Positions 51,152 to 61,716 of a DNA stretch of 64,000 bases are shown one piece after another. Below the pieces are notes generated by a model that had not been told where the DNA came from, ran no database searches, and saw only the letters and a list, made by a program, of their open reading frames with translations. The DNA lies in contig NZ_CP020814.1 of NCBI RefSeq assembly GCF_002109385.1, forward strand, positions 62,001 to 126,000. Direction: 5' to 3'. Made by a program: the position numbers and the translations under genes. Every line of letters begins with the position of its first letter. The first letter of the stretch is position 1. Source of the DNA: Halalkalibacter krulwichiae. GTDB taxonomy: Bacteria; Bacillota; Bacilli; Bacillales; Bacillaceae_D.

Positions 51152-51187
51152 AAAGCCGGGAGATAGTCATAATCTCTCGGCTTTTTG
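51152..51187 (+). terminator. Rho-independent terminator of the ctsR operon
   Basis: Stem AAAGCCGGGAGAT / ATCTCTCGGCTTT with a 7-nt loop and a T-run. Confidence 0.85.
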
Positions 51188-51269
51188 CCATATACTATCT
51201 AGAAGTGCGACCTTTCTTCTTTACTTTGATACAATAGAGACATAGAAATTAGAAGAAGGAAGTGAGTCG

Positions 51270-52643
51270 ATGGCCAAAAAGAAAACAAAATTTGTTTGTC
51301 AGGAATGCGGATATGAATCTGCAAAGTGGATGGGGAAATGTCCAGGGTGTCAAAGTTGGAACTCGATGGTTGAAGAGTTCGAACCGTCAGCAAAGCAAGC
51401 AAGTAGAAGCTATGTGACATCAGCAACTACTGGATCAAAGCCTCAATCAATTGTTTCTGTGCAAAGTGAGACGGAACCAAGAATTAGCACGACGATGATG
51501 GAATTAGATCGTGTACTTGGTGGTGGGATTGTCCCTGGATCTCTAGTACTTGTAGGAGGAGATCCTGGTATTGGAAAATCAACGCTTTTATTGCAGTTGT
51601 CATCAAAATTAGCAGAAACAAAACACAGGGTGTTATATATATCTGGTGAGGAATCAGTCAAACAAACGAAATTGCGATCGGAGCGTTTGGGTGTATCATC
51701 AGCCGAACTTTATGTATTAGCTGAGACTGATATTTCTTTTATTGAGCGGGCGATAGATGAGGTTCAGCCGACACTAGTTGTCATCGATTCGATTCAAACC
51801 GTGTATCAAGAGGAAATTACTTCGGCGCCTGGTAGTGTCGCCCAAGTTCGAGAGTGTACAGCGGCATTTATGAGGATTGCTAAAACAAAAGGAATTGCCA
51901 TTTTTATTGTGGGGCATGTAACAAAGCAAGGGTCAATTGCAGGCCCTAAATTACTCGAACATATGGTTGATTCAGTTCTTTACTTTGAGGGAGAACGCCA
52001 TCATACGTATCGGATTTTGAGAGCGGTAAAAAATAGATTTGGTTCGACGAATGAAATGGGTATATTTGAGATGAAAGAAGTAGGGTTAGAAGAGGTATTA
52101 AATCCATCTGAAATTTTCCTTGAAGAACGTTCTCAAGGCGCTGCTGGCTCAATTGTCGTTGCATCGATGGAAGGAACAAGACCTGTTCTTGTAGAATTAC
52201 AAGCATTGATCTCACCAACTAGTTTCGGGAACCCAAGGAGAATGGCTACTGGTGTTGATCATAACCGTGTATCACTGTTAATGGCTGTACTTGAGAAACG
52301 GGTTGGATTGTTGTTACAAAATCAAGATGCTTATATTAATGTAGCTGGGGGAATTAGGTTAGATGAACCGGCAATCGATTTGGCTATTGCATTAAGTATT
52401 GCTTCGAGTTTTAGAAATCAATTGACAAGCCCAACCGATGTTGCAATCGGAGAAGTAGGATTAACAGGAGAAATCAGACGCGTCTCACGAATTGAGCAGA
52501 GAGTGAATGAAGCGGCTAAACTTGGATTTAAAAGGGTCATTATTCCTGAGAAAAATTTAGGTGGTTGGACGTATCCAAAGGAAATTCAAGTTATCGGTGT
52601 GCCGACATTAGAGAGAGCGCTTGAAGTAGGATTAGGAGGATAA
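51270..52643 (+). CDS. radA: DNA repair protein RadA
   Basis: 457 residues. The N-terminal zinc finger is C-Q-E-C...C-P-G-C (about 11-31). A RecA-like ATPase follows (Walker [11 protein letters not shown] near 96), with the RadA-specific K-N-R-F-G motif near 254 and a C-terminal Lon-like domain (S-P-T-S-F-G near 314; V-A-G-G-I near 351). It is a branch-migration motor in recombination. ATG 51270 follows GAAGGAAGTGAG. disA begins 2 bases after the stop. Confidence 0.96.
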   Translation: MAKKKTKFVCQECGYESAKWMGKCPGCQSWNSMVEEFEPSAKQASRSYVTSATTGSKPQSIVSVQSETEPRISTTMMELDRVLGGGIVPGSLVLVGGDPGIGKSTLLLQLSSKLAETKHRVLYISGEESVKQTKLRSERLGVSSAELYVLAETDISFIERAIDEVQPTLVVIDSIQTVYQEEITSAPGSVAQVRECTAAFMRIAKTKGIAIFIVGHVTKQGSIAGPKLLEHMVDSVLYFEGERHHTYRILRAVKNRFGSTNEMGIFEMKEVGLEEVLNPSEIFLEERSQGAAGSIVVASMEGTRPVLVELQALISPTSFGNPRRMATGVDHNRVSLLMAVLEKRVGLLLQNQDAYINVAGGIRLDEPAIDLAIALSIASSFRNQLTSPTDVAIGEVGLTGEIRRVSRIEQRVNEAAKLGFKRVIIPEKNLGGWTYPKEIQVIGVPTLERALEVGLGG

Positions 52644-52645
52644 AA

Positions 52646-53722
52646 ATGAATGATGGAAAAAAACGGCATGCTTTTATTCAAAATGTCTTAAAGCTAGTTG
52701 CTCCAGGGACTGATTTAAGAGCAGGTATTGATAATGTTCTTCGAGCGAAAACAGGTGGCTTAATTGTTATAGGTTATGATAATGCGATGATGCCGATTGT
52801 TGATGGGGGCTTTTTTATTAATTGCGATTTCTCACCTGCCTATTTGTATGAGTTAGCAAAGATGGATGGAGCCATTATCTTAAGTGAGGATGGCAAAAGA
52901 ATTTTATATGCGAATACACAGCTCGTACCGAATAATGGAATTGCTTCAAATGAAACGGGTATTCGTCATCGAACGGCAGAACGTGTCGCAAAGCAAACCG
53001 GTAATTTAGTCGTTTCAATCTCCCAAAGGAGAAATGTTATTACGCTGTATCAAGGAGACTACCGCTACTCACTCAAAGACATTGGAGTGATCTTAACAAA
53101 AGCCAATCAGGCAATTCAAACATTGGAAAAGTACAAAGTCGTCCTTGACCAAGGAATTACGAATTTAGGGGCTTTAGAGTTTGAGCAGCTAGTTACTTTC
53201 CATGAAGTAACGCAAGTTCTTCATCGTGTGCAAATGGTCCTTCGTATTAAACGTGAAATCTTAAATTATATTAATGAACTAGGTAACGAAGGTCGTCTTA
53301 TTACCATGCAATTAAATGAACTTGTTGCTAATACAGAAAAAGAAGCCATTCTTTTAATCAAGGATTATGTCAAAGATCCAAATCAAAACGCGAGTGAGAT
53401 TTTAAAAGATTTAACGAAAACGCAAACCGAAGAATTACTTGATGAACAAGAGATTGTTAAGGTACTAGGTTATAGTAAGAATATTAATATTCAAGAGCAG
53501 GCTGTTTCTCCAAGAGGTTACCGAATTTTATATCGAATTCCAAGACTGCCACTAACGATTATCGAAAATGTTATAGAGAAATACGGGAATTTAACAAACA
53601 TTTTATTTGCAAGTACGGAAGAACTCGATGAAGTAGAAGGAGTCGGCGAACACCGAGCGAAAATGATCAAAGACGGCTTAACACGCATACAAGAACAGCT
53701 GTTCGTAGATCGGCATATTTAG
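52646..53722 (+). CDS. disA: DNA integrity scanning diadenylate cyclase DisA
   Basis: 358 residues. The N-terminal DAC domain holds the catalytic D-G-A near 76 and R-H-R-T-A-E-R near 107, which make c-di-AMP. A helical spine and a C-terminal helix-hairpin-helix domain ([10 protein letters not shown] near 332) bind branched DNA. DisA pauses when it meets lesions and reports genome integrity. It pairs with radA, as in B. subtilis, where RadA modulates DisA. Confidence 0.96.
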   Translation: MNDGKKRHAFIQNVLKLVAPGTDLRAGIDNVLRAKTGGLIVIGYDNAMMPIVDGGFFINCDFSPAYLYELAKMDGAIILSEDGKRILYANTQLVPNNGIASNETGIRHRTAERVAKQTGNLVVSISQRRNVITLYQGDYRYSLKDIGVILTKANQAIQTLEKYKVVLDQGITNLGALEFEQLVTFHEVTQVLHRVQMVLRIKREILNYINELGNEGRLITMQLNELVANTEKEAILLIKDYVKDPNQNASEILKDLTKTQTEELLDEQEIVKVLGYSKNINIQEQAVSPRGYRILYRIPRLPLTIIENVIEKYGNLTNILFASTEELDEVEGVGEHRAKMIKDGLTRIQEQLFVDRHI

Positions 53723-53775
53723 TAGTTTGCATTGACGTAAGGAATAAATAGCGTTATAATAAAAAGTTTTCTGAA

Positions 53776-53804
53776 TTGACAAAAATTTACCCGTTTGATA
53801 CGTT
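53776..53804 (+). promoter_or_regulatory. Possible SigA promoter of yacL
   Basis: TTGACA (53776-53781), 17-bp spacer, TACGTT (53799-53804). The -10 is weak; a TATAAT also occurs at about 53880 without a good -35. Confidence 0.4.
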
Positions 53805-53903
53805 AAAAAGACTATATGGAATAATCTTGAGATTTTATGTGAAATGTAGTTAGGTAGGTTTCAATTTTACATTCTTGTCTATAATAATAAAAGGGAGGTG
53901 AAT

Positions 53904-55013
53904 ATGGATATGCTAAAGCGAATAGTACAGCTTTTCTTCGTTCTAGTTGGAGGAACTTTAGGATTTCTCTATCTTCCAGAACTAATCCATATTATTAATT
54001 TAGGTGAAGTTCCTAACTGGGTTACAAGTTCATATGCCGGAGCAGTGTTTGGTGCTATTATTTTATTTTTTGCAACATTTTGGCTAGCTGATTATATTGT
54101 TAACTTAATGAAGATTATGGAAGAGGCTATTGTGCGTGCCCCAGTAACGGATGTGTTGTTTGGAACGATGGGTCTAATTGTAGGTTTAATTGTAGCATAT
54201 TTAATAGGAATTCCTTTAAATGCTATCAATATACCTGTTGTAAGTACAGTTCTACCAATTTTTGTGACGATCTTTGTTGGATATTTTGGTTTTCAGATTG
54301 GTTTTAAGAAGCGTGATGAACTTATTAATTTATTTACCATAACTCGTAATTTAGGCAAGAAGAAAGAAGAGGAAGATCTAGAAAAGCAAGATGCGGCTTT
54401 TGGAAAACAATTAAAGATTCTCGATACAAGTGTAATTATTGATGGCCGAATCGCAGATATTTGTAAGACTGGTTTTCTAGAAGGTACCCTTGTTATACCA
54501 GGATTTGTTTTAGAAGAGTTGCAGCATATTGCAGATTCATCTGATGTGCTTAAGAGAAATCGAGGTCGTCGTGGATTAGATATTCTTAATAAAATTCAAA
54601 AGGAACTACCGACCAATGTTGAAATTTATGAAGGAGATTTTGAAGACATATCTGAAGTAGATAGTAAGTTGGTCAAATTAGCAAAGCTTTCTCAAGGAAT
54701 TGTTGTTACTAACGATTTTAACCTTAATAAAGTGTGTGAACTGCAAGGTGTTTCTGTATTAAATATTAATGATTTAGCTAATGCTGTTAAGCCGGTAGTA
54801 TTACCTGGAGAAGAACTGAAGGTACAGGTTATAAAAGATGGAAAAGAGCAGCATCAAGGCGTTGCTTATCTAGATGATGGCACGATGATTGTCGTAGAAG
54901 GTGGTCGTGACTACATTGGAAAGCATATTGATGTTGTTGTCACAAGTGTCTTGCAAACAAGTGCTGGCCGGATGATTTTTGCAAAACCGAAGCTATTAGA
55001 AAAGGCATTATAA
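53904..55013 (+). CDS. yacL: PIN/TRAM domain membrane protein YacL
   Basis: About 369 residues. Four N-terminal membrane segments (about 5-22, 45-66, 85-107, 112-135) are followed by a PIN domain ([12 protein letters not shown] near 172; later V-V-T-N-D-F-N-L near 268) and a C-terminal TRAM domain ([15 protein letters not shown] near 318). A membrane-anchored nuclease-like protein of unknown substrate. Start ATG 53904 is 5 nt after GGAGG; ATG 53910 is possible. Confidence 0.92.
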   Translation: MDMLKRIVQLFFVLVGGTLGFLYLPELIHIINLGEVPNWVTSSYAGAVFGAIILFFATFWLADYIVNLMKIMEEAIVRAPVTDVLFGTMGLIVGLIVAYLIGIPLNAINIPVVSTVLPIFVTIFVGYFGFQIGFKKRDELINLFTITRNLGKKKEEEDLEKQDAAFGKQLKILDTSVIIDGRIADICKTGFLEGTLVIPGFVLEELQHIADSSDVLKRNRGRRGLDILNKIQKELPTNVEIYEGDFEDISEVDSKLVKLAKLSQGIVVTNDFNLNKVCELQGVSVLNINDLANAVKPVVLPGEELKVQVIKDGKEQHQGVAYLDDGTMIVVEGGRDYIGKHIDVVVTSVLQTSAGRMIFAKPKLLEKAL

Positions 55014-55024
55014 TTCTTTTATTC

Positions 55025-55066
55025 AAGCGCTCGATTCCATTATGGATAGTGCGCTTCTCTTTTGTC
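55025..55066 (+). terminator. Probable terminator of yacL
   Basis: Short stem AAGCGC / GCGCTT with a loose 20-base loop, followed by CTCTTTTG. Weak by eye; the remaining 140 bases before ispD show nothing else clear. Confidence 0.45.
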
Positions 55067-55205
55067 CAAAAAAGAAAGTATGAAAAGTACAAGCGTGACT
55101 AAGACAAACATATGTAACTAGGTGGAAGAACATGCTAAAATAATGAGGGTTTAATGAGAGAAAGTGAACGATTGATTTTGGGATGACCAAATAGGAGAGG
55201 CTGAC

Positions 55206-55895
55206 ATGAACTATAGTGTTGTAATTCCAGCAGCGGGACAAGGAAAACGTATGAGAGCCGGGAAAAACAAACAATTTCTTGAACTTAGGGGAGAGCCCTT
55301 AATTATTCACACACTTCGATTATTTGATGAAGATGCATCGTGTGAACAAATTGTCCTTGTTGCCAACCAAGATGAAATAGAAACAATGAGAGAGTTAGTG
55401 AAACAGTACGGAATCTCGAAGGTTTCAGCGATTCTAAAAGGAGGCAAAGAGAGGCAAGACAGTGTAAGACATGGAATTGAATGTCTAACAGAAGATCAGA
55501 TTGTGCTCGTACATGATGGGGCACGTCCTTTTATTACTCATGAAGTAATCAGCAGACTCGTTACAAATGCAATGAAACATGGTGCTGCCATTGTAGCTGT
55601 CCCAGTAAAAGACACAATTAAACGAGTAAAAGAAGGCCTTGTAATGGAAACTCAAAAAAGAGAAGAGTTATGGTCTGTACAAACGCCACAAGCGTTTAAA
55701 TGGTCTCTTATAAGTGAGGCACACCAAAAAGCGTGTGAACATAATGTAATAGGAACAGATGATGCTAGTTTAGTGGAGTGGCTAGGACATGAAGTTTCGA
55801 TCGTGGAAGGGGATTATCAAAATATCAAACTGACGACCCCTGATGATCTGCTTTTTGCAGAGGCAATTTTAACAGAGAGAGAAAGGAAACGATGA
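55206..55895 (+). CDS. ispD: 2-C-methyl-D-erythritol 4-phosphate cytidylyltransferase
   Basis: 229 residues. The CTP-binding start V-I-P-A-A-G-Q-G-K-R-M near 6, H-D-G-A-R-P-F near 102 and Q-T-P-Q-A-F near 158 are diagnostic. Third step of the MEP isoprenoid pathway. ATG 55206 lies behind AGGAGAGG. Its TGA overlaps the ATG(s) of ispF. Confidence 0.95.
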   Translation: MNYSVVIPAAGQGKRMRAGKNKQFLELRGEPLIIHTLRLFDEDASCEQIVLVANQDEIETMRELVKQYGISKVSAILKGGKERQDSVRHGIECLTEDQIVLVHDGARPFITHEVISRLVTNAMKHGAAIVAVPVKDTIKRVKEGLVMETQKREELWSVQTPQAFKWSLISEAHQKACEHNVIGTDDASLVEWLGHEVSIVEGDYQNIKLTTPDDLLFAEAILTERERKR

Positions 55896-55897
55896 TA

Positions 55898-56370
55898 ATG
55901 AGAATTGGACAAGGATTTGATGTACATCAATTAGTGGAAGGAAGACCTCTTATTCTAGGGGAATCACAATCCCTTATGAAAAAGGATTATTAGGGCATTC
56001 AGATGCTGATGTATTATTACATACGATTACAGATGCAGCACTAGGAGCAATAGGTGAAGGCGATATCGGTAAACACTTCCCAGATACTGACCCTGAGTTT
56101 AAAGATGCTGATTCAGCAAAGCTTCTAACTCATGTTTGGGAGCTTGTAAAAGAAAAAGGATTTAAGTTAGGCAATATTGACTGTACCATCATTGCTCAAC
56201 AACCGAAAATGGCCCCACATATCGAAACAATCAGAACTCGAATAGCGGAACTCCTTGAAGCCGACATTAGCCAAGTCAATGTCAAAGCCACGACAACCGA
56301 AAAATTAGGCTTCACAGGAAGAGGAGAAGGAATCGCTTCACAAGCAGTGATTTTATTAGTCGAATCATAA
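55898..56370 (+). pseudogene. ispF: 2-C-methyl-D-erythritol 2,4-cyclodiphosphate synthase, frameshifted (probable one-base sequence error)
   Basis: [10 protein letters not shown] (metal-binding D-x-H) leads into R-P-L-I-L-G, where the frame breaks at the G run 55958-55961. Adding one G gives [22 protein letters not shown], with the rest intact to G-E-G-I-A-S-Q-A and a total of 157 residues, the normal size. ispF is essential in Bacillus, so a true null is unlikely. A second start, ATG 55892, overlaps the ispD stop. The composite repeat B uses its last codons as a hairpin arm. Confidence 0.88.
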
Positions 56371-56404
56371 AAAAGGTCGCACTTTACTTTTTTTATGATT
56401 CGAC
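56359..56404 (+). terminator. Hairpin terminator overlapping the ispF stop (first unit of the composite repeat)
   Basis: GTCGAATCATAAAAAA (including the V-E-S-stop codons of ispF) pairs perfectly with TTTTTTATGATTCGAC across a GGTCGCACTTTAC-type loop. Confidence 0.75.
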
Positions 56405-56531
56405 GAAGCGATAGCGAAGCCGTTGCATCTTTTAAGTCTTTTGGGTGCCTTTCTCAAAAGACGCGCAACGAGAGAAGCATCGCCTCAAATAAATAAAAAA
56501 GGTCGCACTTTACTTTTTTTATGATTCGACG
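56359..56531 (+). repeat. Composite intergenic repeat, copy B
   Basis: Same plan as copy A behind prs. A 39-nt sequence is repeated exactly (56367-56405 and 56493-56531) around a palindromic unit with stems 56408-56412/56479-56483 (GCGAT/ATCGC), 56421-56426/56465-56470 (CGTTGC/GCAACG) and 56436-56442/56456-56462 (GTCTTTT/AAAAGAC). Three base pairs differ from copy A by compensatory changes. The gap to gltX contains nothing else except a promoter. Confidence 0.8.
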
Positions 56532-56540
56532 GGAACTAGC

Positions 56541-56568
56541 TTGACCGAAAAAGCGAGAATGCTAAAAT
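56541..56568 (+). promoter_or_regulatory. SigA promoter of gltX
   Basis: TTGACC (56541-56546), 16-bp spacer, TAAAAT (56563-56568), just beyond repeat copy B. Confidence 0.6.
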
Positions 56569-56617
56569 AGATTAAGGAAAAATGCATATGAATATGCTAG
56601 AAACGGAAGGTGTTAGT

Positions 56618-58078
56618 ATGGGAAGTGATGTTCGTGTAAGGTTCGCGCCAAGTCCAACAGGACATTTACATATCGGTGGTGCTCGTTCTGCATTATTTAA
56701 TTACCTATTTGCAAAAAGCCAAGGAGGTAAATTTATTTTACGAATTGAGGATACAGATCAGGCTCGCAATGTTGGCCAAGCGAAAGAGAAATTGTTAGAT
56801 AGTTTGAAGTGGCTTGGTATGGAGTGGGACGAGAGTATCGATGTTGGCGGTGAGTATGGTCCATATAGCTGTATGGAGCGCCTTGGTTTGTATAAGGAAT
56901 ATATTAGTCAGCTTCTTGAAACAGGAAAAGCGTACTATTGCTATATGACTGAAGATGAATTAGAGGCTGAACGTGAAGAACAAAGATCACGTGGGGAAAC
57001 ACCAAAGTATAGTGGACGCGACCGTGATCTAACAGAAGAACAGCGCCAATCCTATGAAGCAAAGGGGTTAAAGCCTGTCGTACGTTTTCGAGTACCTGAA
57101 GGAAAAGATATTAAGATCGATGATGCTGTCCGCGGAGAAGTAACGTTTGAGTCAGACGGCATTGGCGATTTTGTCATTGCTCGAAAAGATGGTGTTCCGA
57201 TGTACAATTTTGCCGTCGTAATTGATGACCATCTAATGAAGATTTCTCATGTTATTCGTGGAGAAGAGCATTTATCGAATACGCCTAGACAAGTGTTGCT
57301 TTACGAGGCATTTGGCTGGGATGTACCACGTTTTGCTCACGCATCGCTTATTTTAAATCCAGATCGTCAAAAAATGAGTAAGCGTGATGAGTCTATTATT
57401 CAATTTGTTGAACAATATAAAGAGCTTGGTTATATGCCAGAAGCCTTAGTGAACTTCCTTGCCTTATTAGGATGGTCTCCAGTTGGAGAAGAAGAGATCT
57501 TCTCGATGCAGCAATTAGGGGAACAATTTTCACTAGAACGTGTATCCAAAGCACCAGCTGTTTTTGACACAGAAAAGCTGGCTTGGATGAACAATCAATA
57601 CTTAAAACAAGCGGACCTTGATACAGTCGTTGATCTTGCCCTGCCACACTTAATTCAGGCTGGGAAATTGCCGGAAGATTTGTCGGTTGACCAAAAAGAG
57701 TGGGCACGTAAGTTAATTAGCTTGTATCAAGAACAAATGCAATATGGTGCGGAAATTGTTGAGTTAACAGAACTTTTCTTTAAGCCAGAAATTGAGTATA
57801 ATGAGGAAGCGCAGGATGTATTAAAGGAAGAGCAAGTGCCTGAGGTGCTGATTTATTTTGAACAACAACTTGAAAGCACTGATGAGTTCACGGCAGCAAC
57901 GATTAAAGCAGCAATGAAAGCAACACAAAAAGCAACTGGTCACAAAGGGAAGAAACTTTTTATGCCGATCCGTGTGGCGACAACTGGTCAAACACATGGC
58001 CGTTCGCTAGAGGATTCAATTGAACTTCTTGGGAAGGATATTGTTATTGCACGCTTGAAAAAAGTTGTAAACAATTAA
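56618..58078 (+). CDS. gltX: Glutamyl-tRNA synthetase (non-discriminating type expected)
   Basis: 486 residues, class I. The HIGH motif is in [11 protein letters not shown] near 11 and the KMSKR motif is Q-K-M-S-K-R-D near 251. Charges tRNA-Glu, and in Bacillus also tRNA-Gln for the amidotransferase route. ATG 56618 follows GAAGGTG and gives the usual M-G-x-x-V-R-V-R-F start; ATGs at 56582 and 56588 are in frame but lack conserved sequence. Confidence 0.96.
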   Translation: MGSDVRVRFAPSPTGHLHIGGARSALFNYLFAKSQGGKFILRIEDTDQARNVGQAKEKLLDSLKWLGMEWDESIDVGGEYGPYSCMERLGLYKEYISQLLETGKAYYCYMTEDELEAEREEQRSRGETPKYSGRDRDLTEEQRQSYEAKGLKPVVRFRVPEGKDIKIDDAVRGEVTFESDGIGDFVIARKDGVPMYNFAVVIDDHLMKISHVIRGEEHLSNTPRQVLLYEAFGWDVPRFAHASLILNPDRQKMSKRDESIIQFVEQYKELGYMPEALVNFLALLGWSPVGEEEIFSMQQLGEQFSLERVSKAPAVFDTEKLAWMNNQYLKQADLDTVVDLALPHLIQAGKLPEDLSVDQKEWARKLISLYQEQMQYGAEIVELTELFFKPEIEYNEEAQDVLKEEQVPEVLIYFEQQLESTDEFTAATIKAAMKATQKATGHKGKKLFMPIRVATTGQTHGRSLEDSIELLGKDIVIARLKKVVNN

Positions 58079-58105
58079 GGAACCCTTAAGTTTGTTAGCA
58101 TAGGA

Positions 58106-58376
58106 TATAATAAGATTTTAAAAAGATATCGCGTTGAGAGGGAAAAGTAGAAGAGTGTTTGCCTTACAGAGAGGACCATCTTGGCTGGAAATGGTTCAGG
58201 ACACACTTTTTGAATATGCACCCTTGAGCCTTTTTCCGAAAAGTTTTGAGTAGGGAAAAGCGGATAGCTCCGTTAAAAGCAAAGAGATTAGCAGATATTT
58301 TTACTGCTAGAAAACAGAGTGGAACCGCGCGTTGACGCCTCTGTGCATGTACATGCACAGAGGCGTTTTTTTTCTG
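58106..58376 (+). promoter_or_regulatory. T-box riboswitch (tRNA-Cys) before cysE-cysS
   Basis: A TATAAT at 58106 precedes a roughly 250-nt leader. It shows Stem I bases (AGAGAGGACCATC), a specifier loop GAATATGCACC with TGC (Cys) at 58217-58219, the T-box consensus GTGGAACCGCGCG at 58319-58331, and a terminator with a perfect 16-bp stem (58335-58366) followed by eight Ts. Uncharged tRNA-Cys would favour the antiterminator and expression of cysE and cysS. Promoter -35 is weak by eye. Confidence 0.92.
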
Positions 58377-58418
58377 AAGCGTATGAATTGGTTTCAAAAA
58401 AAGGGGGAAGAGGAGAAG

Positions 58419-59087
58419 ATGGGAATAAGATTTCGCACATTATTAAATGATGTCGATGTAGTGTTTGAACAAGATCCTGCAGCCCGGAGCCGTTTAGAAG
58501 TCATCTTCACCTACTCCGGTGTTCATGCTATTTGGGCTCATAGATTAGCCCACTGGTTTTGGAAACGTAAGTTGTTCTTTATTGCTAGGGGAATTTCACA
58601 AATTAGTCGCTTTTTCACAGGGATTGAGATCCATCCGGGAGCAGTTATTGGCCAACGGCTTTTTATTGACCATGGAATGGGTGTCGTCATAGGGGAAACT
58701 TGTGAAATCGGAGATAATGTAACCATTTATCAAGGAGTAACTCTTGGGGGGACAGGGAAAGAAAAAGGCAAGCGTCACCCCACGGTTGAAGACAATGTAC
58801 TTATCGCCTCGGGAGCTAAAATACTAGGTTCATTTAAAATTGGGGAAAATTCTCGTATAGGTGCTGGGTCAGTTGTGCTGAAAGAAGTACCACCAAACTC
58901 AACGGTTGTAGGCATACCAGGTAAAATTGTTGTCCAAGATGGTGTGAAAGTGGAGCATGGACTAAACCACCACATTCTTCCTGATCCAATTGCTGATAAA
59001 TTAAAGGAACTTGAAGAAGAAATAAAAGCATTAAAAGCGTTAAAGCTAGAGGAAGAACAAAGAGAAAAATCTTACTCACGAGAGTAG
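58419..59087 (+). CDS. cysE: Serine O-acetyltransferase
   Basis: 222 residues, the short Gram-positive form. After an N-terminal helical part come hexapeptide repeats: [23 protein letters not shown] near 84 (catalytic His/Asp) and [16 protein letters not shown] near 106. Makes O-acetylserine for CysK. ATG 58419 follows GAGGAGAAG. A longer frame back to 58332 runs into the T-box terminator and is not used. cysS follows. Confidence 0.95.
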   Translation: MGIRFRTLLNDVDVVFEQDPAARSRLEVIFTYSGVHAIWAHRLAHWFWKRKLFFIARGISQISRFFTGIEIHPGAVIGQRLFIDHGMGVVIGETCEIGDNVTIYQGVTLGGTGKEKGKRHPTVEDNVLIASGAKILGSFKIGENSRIGAGSVVLKEVPPNSTVVGIPGKIVVQDGVKVEHGLNHHILPDPIADKLKELEEEIKALKALKLEEEQREKSYSRE

Positions 59088-59134
59088 CTTCTTGCATATG
59101 GTAAGAGTGAAAAAAGTAAGAAGGAGTCATGTAA

Positions 59135-60532
59135 ATGTCTATTCATGTATATAACAGTCTCACAAAAAAGAAGGAAAGATTCATACCAATTGAAGAAGGT
59201 AAAGTAAAGATGTATGTATGCGGGCCAACCGTATATAACTATATTCATATTGGAAATGCTAGACCACCTATTGTATATGATATGGTTCGAAGATATTTAG
59301 AGTATAGAGGATATGATGTTACCTTTATTTCTAACTTTACGGATGTTGACGATAAAATTATTCGAGCAGCCAATGAATTGGGTGAAGATGTGTTTGCTGT
59401 TGCGGATCGCTTTATTGAAGCCTATCACAAAGATACATGTGCATTAGGTGTAAAGGAAGCCGATATCCACCCACGTGTAACAGAAACGATCCCAGAGATT
59501 ATTGATTTTATCTCAGCGTTAATAAAAAAAGGTTTTGCATATGAAGCAAAAGGTGATGTTTACTTTAGAACGAGAAAATTTGATAGATATGGAAAGCTTT
59601 CCTCTCAATCCATTGAAGACTTACGTTCGGGTGCTCGAATTGAGGTAGACGAAAGAAAAGAAGATTCCCTTGATTTCGTTCTATGGAAAGCGGCCAAAGA
59701 AGGAGAAATATCTTGGGGAAGTCCTTGGGGAGAGGGGCGACCGGGCTGGCATATTGAATGTTCCGCAATGGTAAAGAAATATTTAGGTGATACAATCGAT
59801 ATTCATGCAGGCGGGCAAGACTTAACATTCCCTCATCATGAAAATGAAATTGCCCAATCGGAAGCTTTAACTGAAAAACCAATGGCAAATTATTGGCTTC
59901 ATAATGGATTTATTAATATTGATAATGAAAAGATGTCGAAATCACTCGGAAATTTTGTTTTAGCAAATGAGATCATTCGACAACATTCAGCAGAAGTCGT
60001 TCGATTTTTTATGCTGACAGCACATTATCGTAGTCCTATTAATTTTAGTGATGAGTTACTTGAGGGAGCAAAGAGTGGGCTTGAACGATTAAAAACAGCC
60101 GTTTCCAGCTTAGAATATCGTCTTGGCGAATCAGCTGACTTTGGTGAGCAGGGAGATTGGTTAGAGAAGATCAGTCAGTTAAAGCAGAAGTTTATTGAGG
60201 AAATGGATGACGATTTTAATAGTGCTAACGGTATTGCAGTATTGTTCGACTTAGCTAAAGAAGCGAACCGTTACTTAAGAGAAGATAAATCAAATAAGGA
60301 AGTGCTTGAGCGTTTTTTACAGCAATTCGATGAGTTTGCTACTGTGTTAGGTATTACCGTGCGTGAACAAAAAGAATTGCTAGATGATGAGATTGAGCAA
60401 TTGATTGAAAAGCGTAACCAAGCTAGAAAAGACAAAGACTTTGCATTAGCGGATCAAATTCGGGATGACTTAAAAGAGCAAGGAATTATTCTTGAAGATA
60501 CTGCTCAAGGTGTTCGTTGGAAGCGAGGCTAA
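59135..60532 (+). CDS. cysS: Cysteinyl-tRNA synthetase
   Basis: 465 residues, class I. The zinc/active-site start is [15 protein letters not shown] near 28, the zinc residues continue in C-S-A-M near 209 and H-H-E-N-E near 234-239, and the KMSKS motif is near 267 (E-K-M-S-K-S-L-G-N). ATG 59135 follows AGAAGGAG. Downstream of the Cys T-box with cysE. mrnC starts 4 bases after the stop. Confidence 0.96.
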   Translation: MSIHVYNSLTKKKERFIPIEEGKVKMYVCGPTVYNYIHIGNARPPIVYDMVRRYLEYRGYDVTFISNFTDVDDKIIRAANELGEDVFAVADRFIEAYHKDTCALGVKEADIHPRVTETIPEIIDFISALIKKGFAYEAKGDVYFRTRKFDRYGKLSSQSIEDLRSGARIEVDERKEDSLDFVLWKAAKEGEISWGSPWGEGRPGWHIECSAMVKKYLGDTIDIHAGGQDLTFPHHENEIAQSEALTEKPMANYWLHNGFINIDNEKMSKSLGNFVLANEIIRQHSAEVVRFFMLTAHYRSPINFSDELLEGAKSGLERLKTAVSSLEYRLGESADFGEQGDWLEKISQLKQKFIEEMDDDFNSANGIAVLFDLAKEANRYLREDKSNKEVLERFLQQFDEFATVLGITVREQKELLDDEIEQLIEKRNQARKDKDFALADQIRDDLKEQGIILEDTAQGVRWKRG

Positions 60533-60536
60533 TGAA

Positions 60537-60956
60537 ATGAAGATCATTGAAGCCTCTACTAAAGATTTGAAACAATTAAATGCCTTAGCATTAGCCTATA
60601 TGGGAGACACGGTGCTCGATATGTATGTCCGCTATTACCTTATAGCACAAGGAACTGTCAGGCCGCACCGTCTCCATGTTGAGGCAACAAAATATGTCTC
60701 TGCCAAAGCGCAAGCTGCGATCATGGGTAAGTTATTAGAAGATGAATTTTTAACTGAAGAAGAGATTGCAATATTTAAAAGAGGGCGCAATGCAAAGTCA
60801 GGTTCCATTCCGAAAAATACGGATTTAAATACGTATCGGTATTCAACAGGGTTTGAAGCGATGTTAGGGTATCACTATTTCCAAGGGGAGCAAGAAAGAT
60901 TAGATGAAATTATGAAAAAAGCTGTTTCTATAGTAGAAGGGAGGAAAGGGCAATGA
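60537..60956 (+). CDS. mrnC: Mini-ribonuclease III (MrnC)
   Basis: 139 residues that contain an RNase III catalytic domain only: N-A-L-A-L-A-Y-M-G-D-T-V-L-D near 15 (acidic catalytic motif) and K-R-G-R-N-A-K near 81, with no double-stranded-RNA-binding domain. Matures 23S rRNA ends in Bacillus. ATG 60537 follows GCGAGG; the last 4 bases overlap rlmB (ATGA). Confidence 0.94.
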   Translation: MKIIEASTKDLKQLNALALAYMGDTVLDMYVRYYLIAQGTVRPHRLHVEATKYVSAKAQAAIMGKLLEDEFLTEEEIAIFKRGRNAKSGSIPKNTDLNTYRYSTGFEAMLGYHYFQGEQERLDEIMKKAVSIVEGRKGQ

Positions 60957-61714
60957 GTAAAGGTGGTAAAGAAGAGTTTATTGTAGGGAAAAACCCTATC
61001 ATTGAGGCATTAAAATCAGGACATTCCATTAATAAAATTTGGGTTGCAGAAGGATCTCAAAAAGGACAAATGTCAAAGGTTGTTCAATTAGCAAAAGAAA
61101 ATGGGGTGCTGATTCAACAAGCTCCAAAGAAGAAACTCGAGCAGCTAGTTGATACCGATAATCACCAAGGTGTGGTCGCTTCAGTTGCAGCATATGAGTA
61201 TGCAGAAATAGAAGATTTGTTTGCTGCGGCGGACAAGCGTGGGGAGCAGCCGTTTTTCTTAGTATTAGATGAAGTAGAGGACCCTCATAACCTTGGATCA
61301 ATCCTACGTACTGCTGATGCTGTTGGTGCTCATGGGGTGATTATCCCTAAAAGAAGAGCTGTCGGATTAACGCAAACAGTAGCAAAATCCTCAACAGGTG
61401 CAATTGAATATGTTCCTGTCGTTCGAGTAACGAATTTAGCTAGGACAATGGATGATTTGAAAAAAAGAGGAATTTGGTTTGCAGGAACAGATGCGAAAGG
61501 TACGGATGATTATCGAAAAGCCTCCTTTGATCTACCAATTGGCTTAGTTATTGGTAGTGAAGGGAAAGGAATTAGCCGTTTGGTAAAAGAGAAGTGCGAC
61601 TTTCTTGTTCAAATTCCAATGATTGGGCACGTTACATCGTTAAATGCCTCAGTTGCAGCAAGTTTGCTGATGTATGAAGTTTTTCGGAGACGCCAAGAAG
61701 CAGGCAGTGAGTAA
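60953..61714 (+). CDS. rlmB: 23S rRNA (guanosine-2'-O-)-methyltransferase RlmB
   Basis: 253 residues, SPOUT superfamily. The N-terminal substrate-binding domain is followed by the knot region with E-D-P-H-N-L-G-S-I-L-R-T-A-D near 105, V-I-G-S-E-G-K-G-I-S-R near 200 and I-P-M-I-G-H-V-T-S-L-N-A-S-V-A near 221, all TrmH-family motifs. Translationally coupled to mrnC. Confidence 0.95.
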   Translation: MSKGGKEEFIVGKNPIIEALKSGHSINKIWVAEGSQKGQMSKVVQLAKENGVLIQQAPKKKLEQLVDTDNHQGVVASVAAYEYAEIEDLFAAADKRGEQPFFLVLDEVEDPHNLGSILRTADAVGAHGVIIPKRRAVGLTQTVAKSSTGAIEYVPVVRVTNLARTMDDLKKRGIWFAGTDAKGTDDYRKASFDLPIGLVIGSEGKGISRLVKEKCDFLVQIPMIGHVTSLNASVAASLLMYEVFRRRQEAGSE

Positions 61715-61716
61715 CG

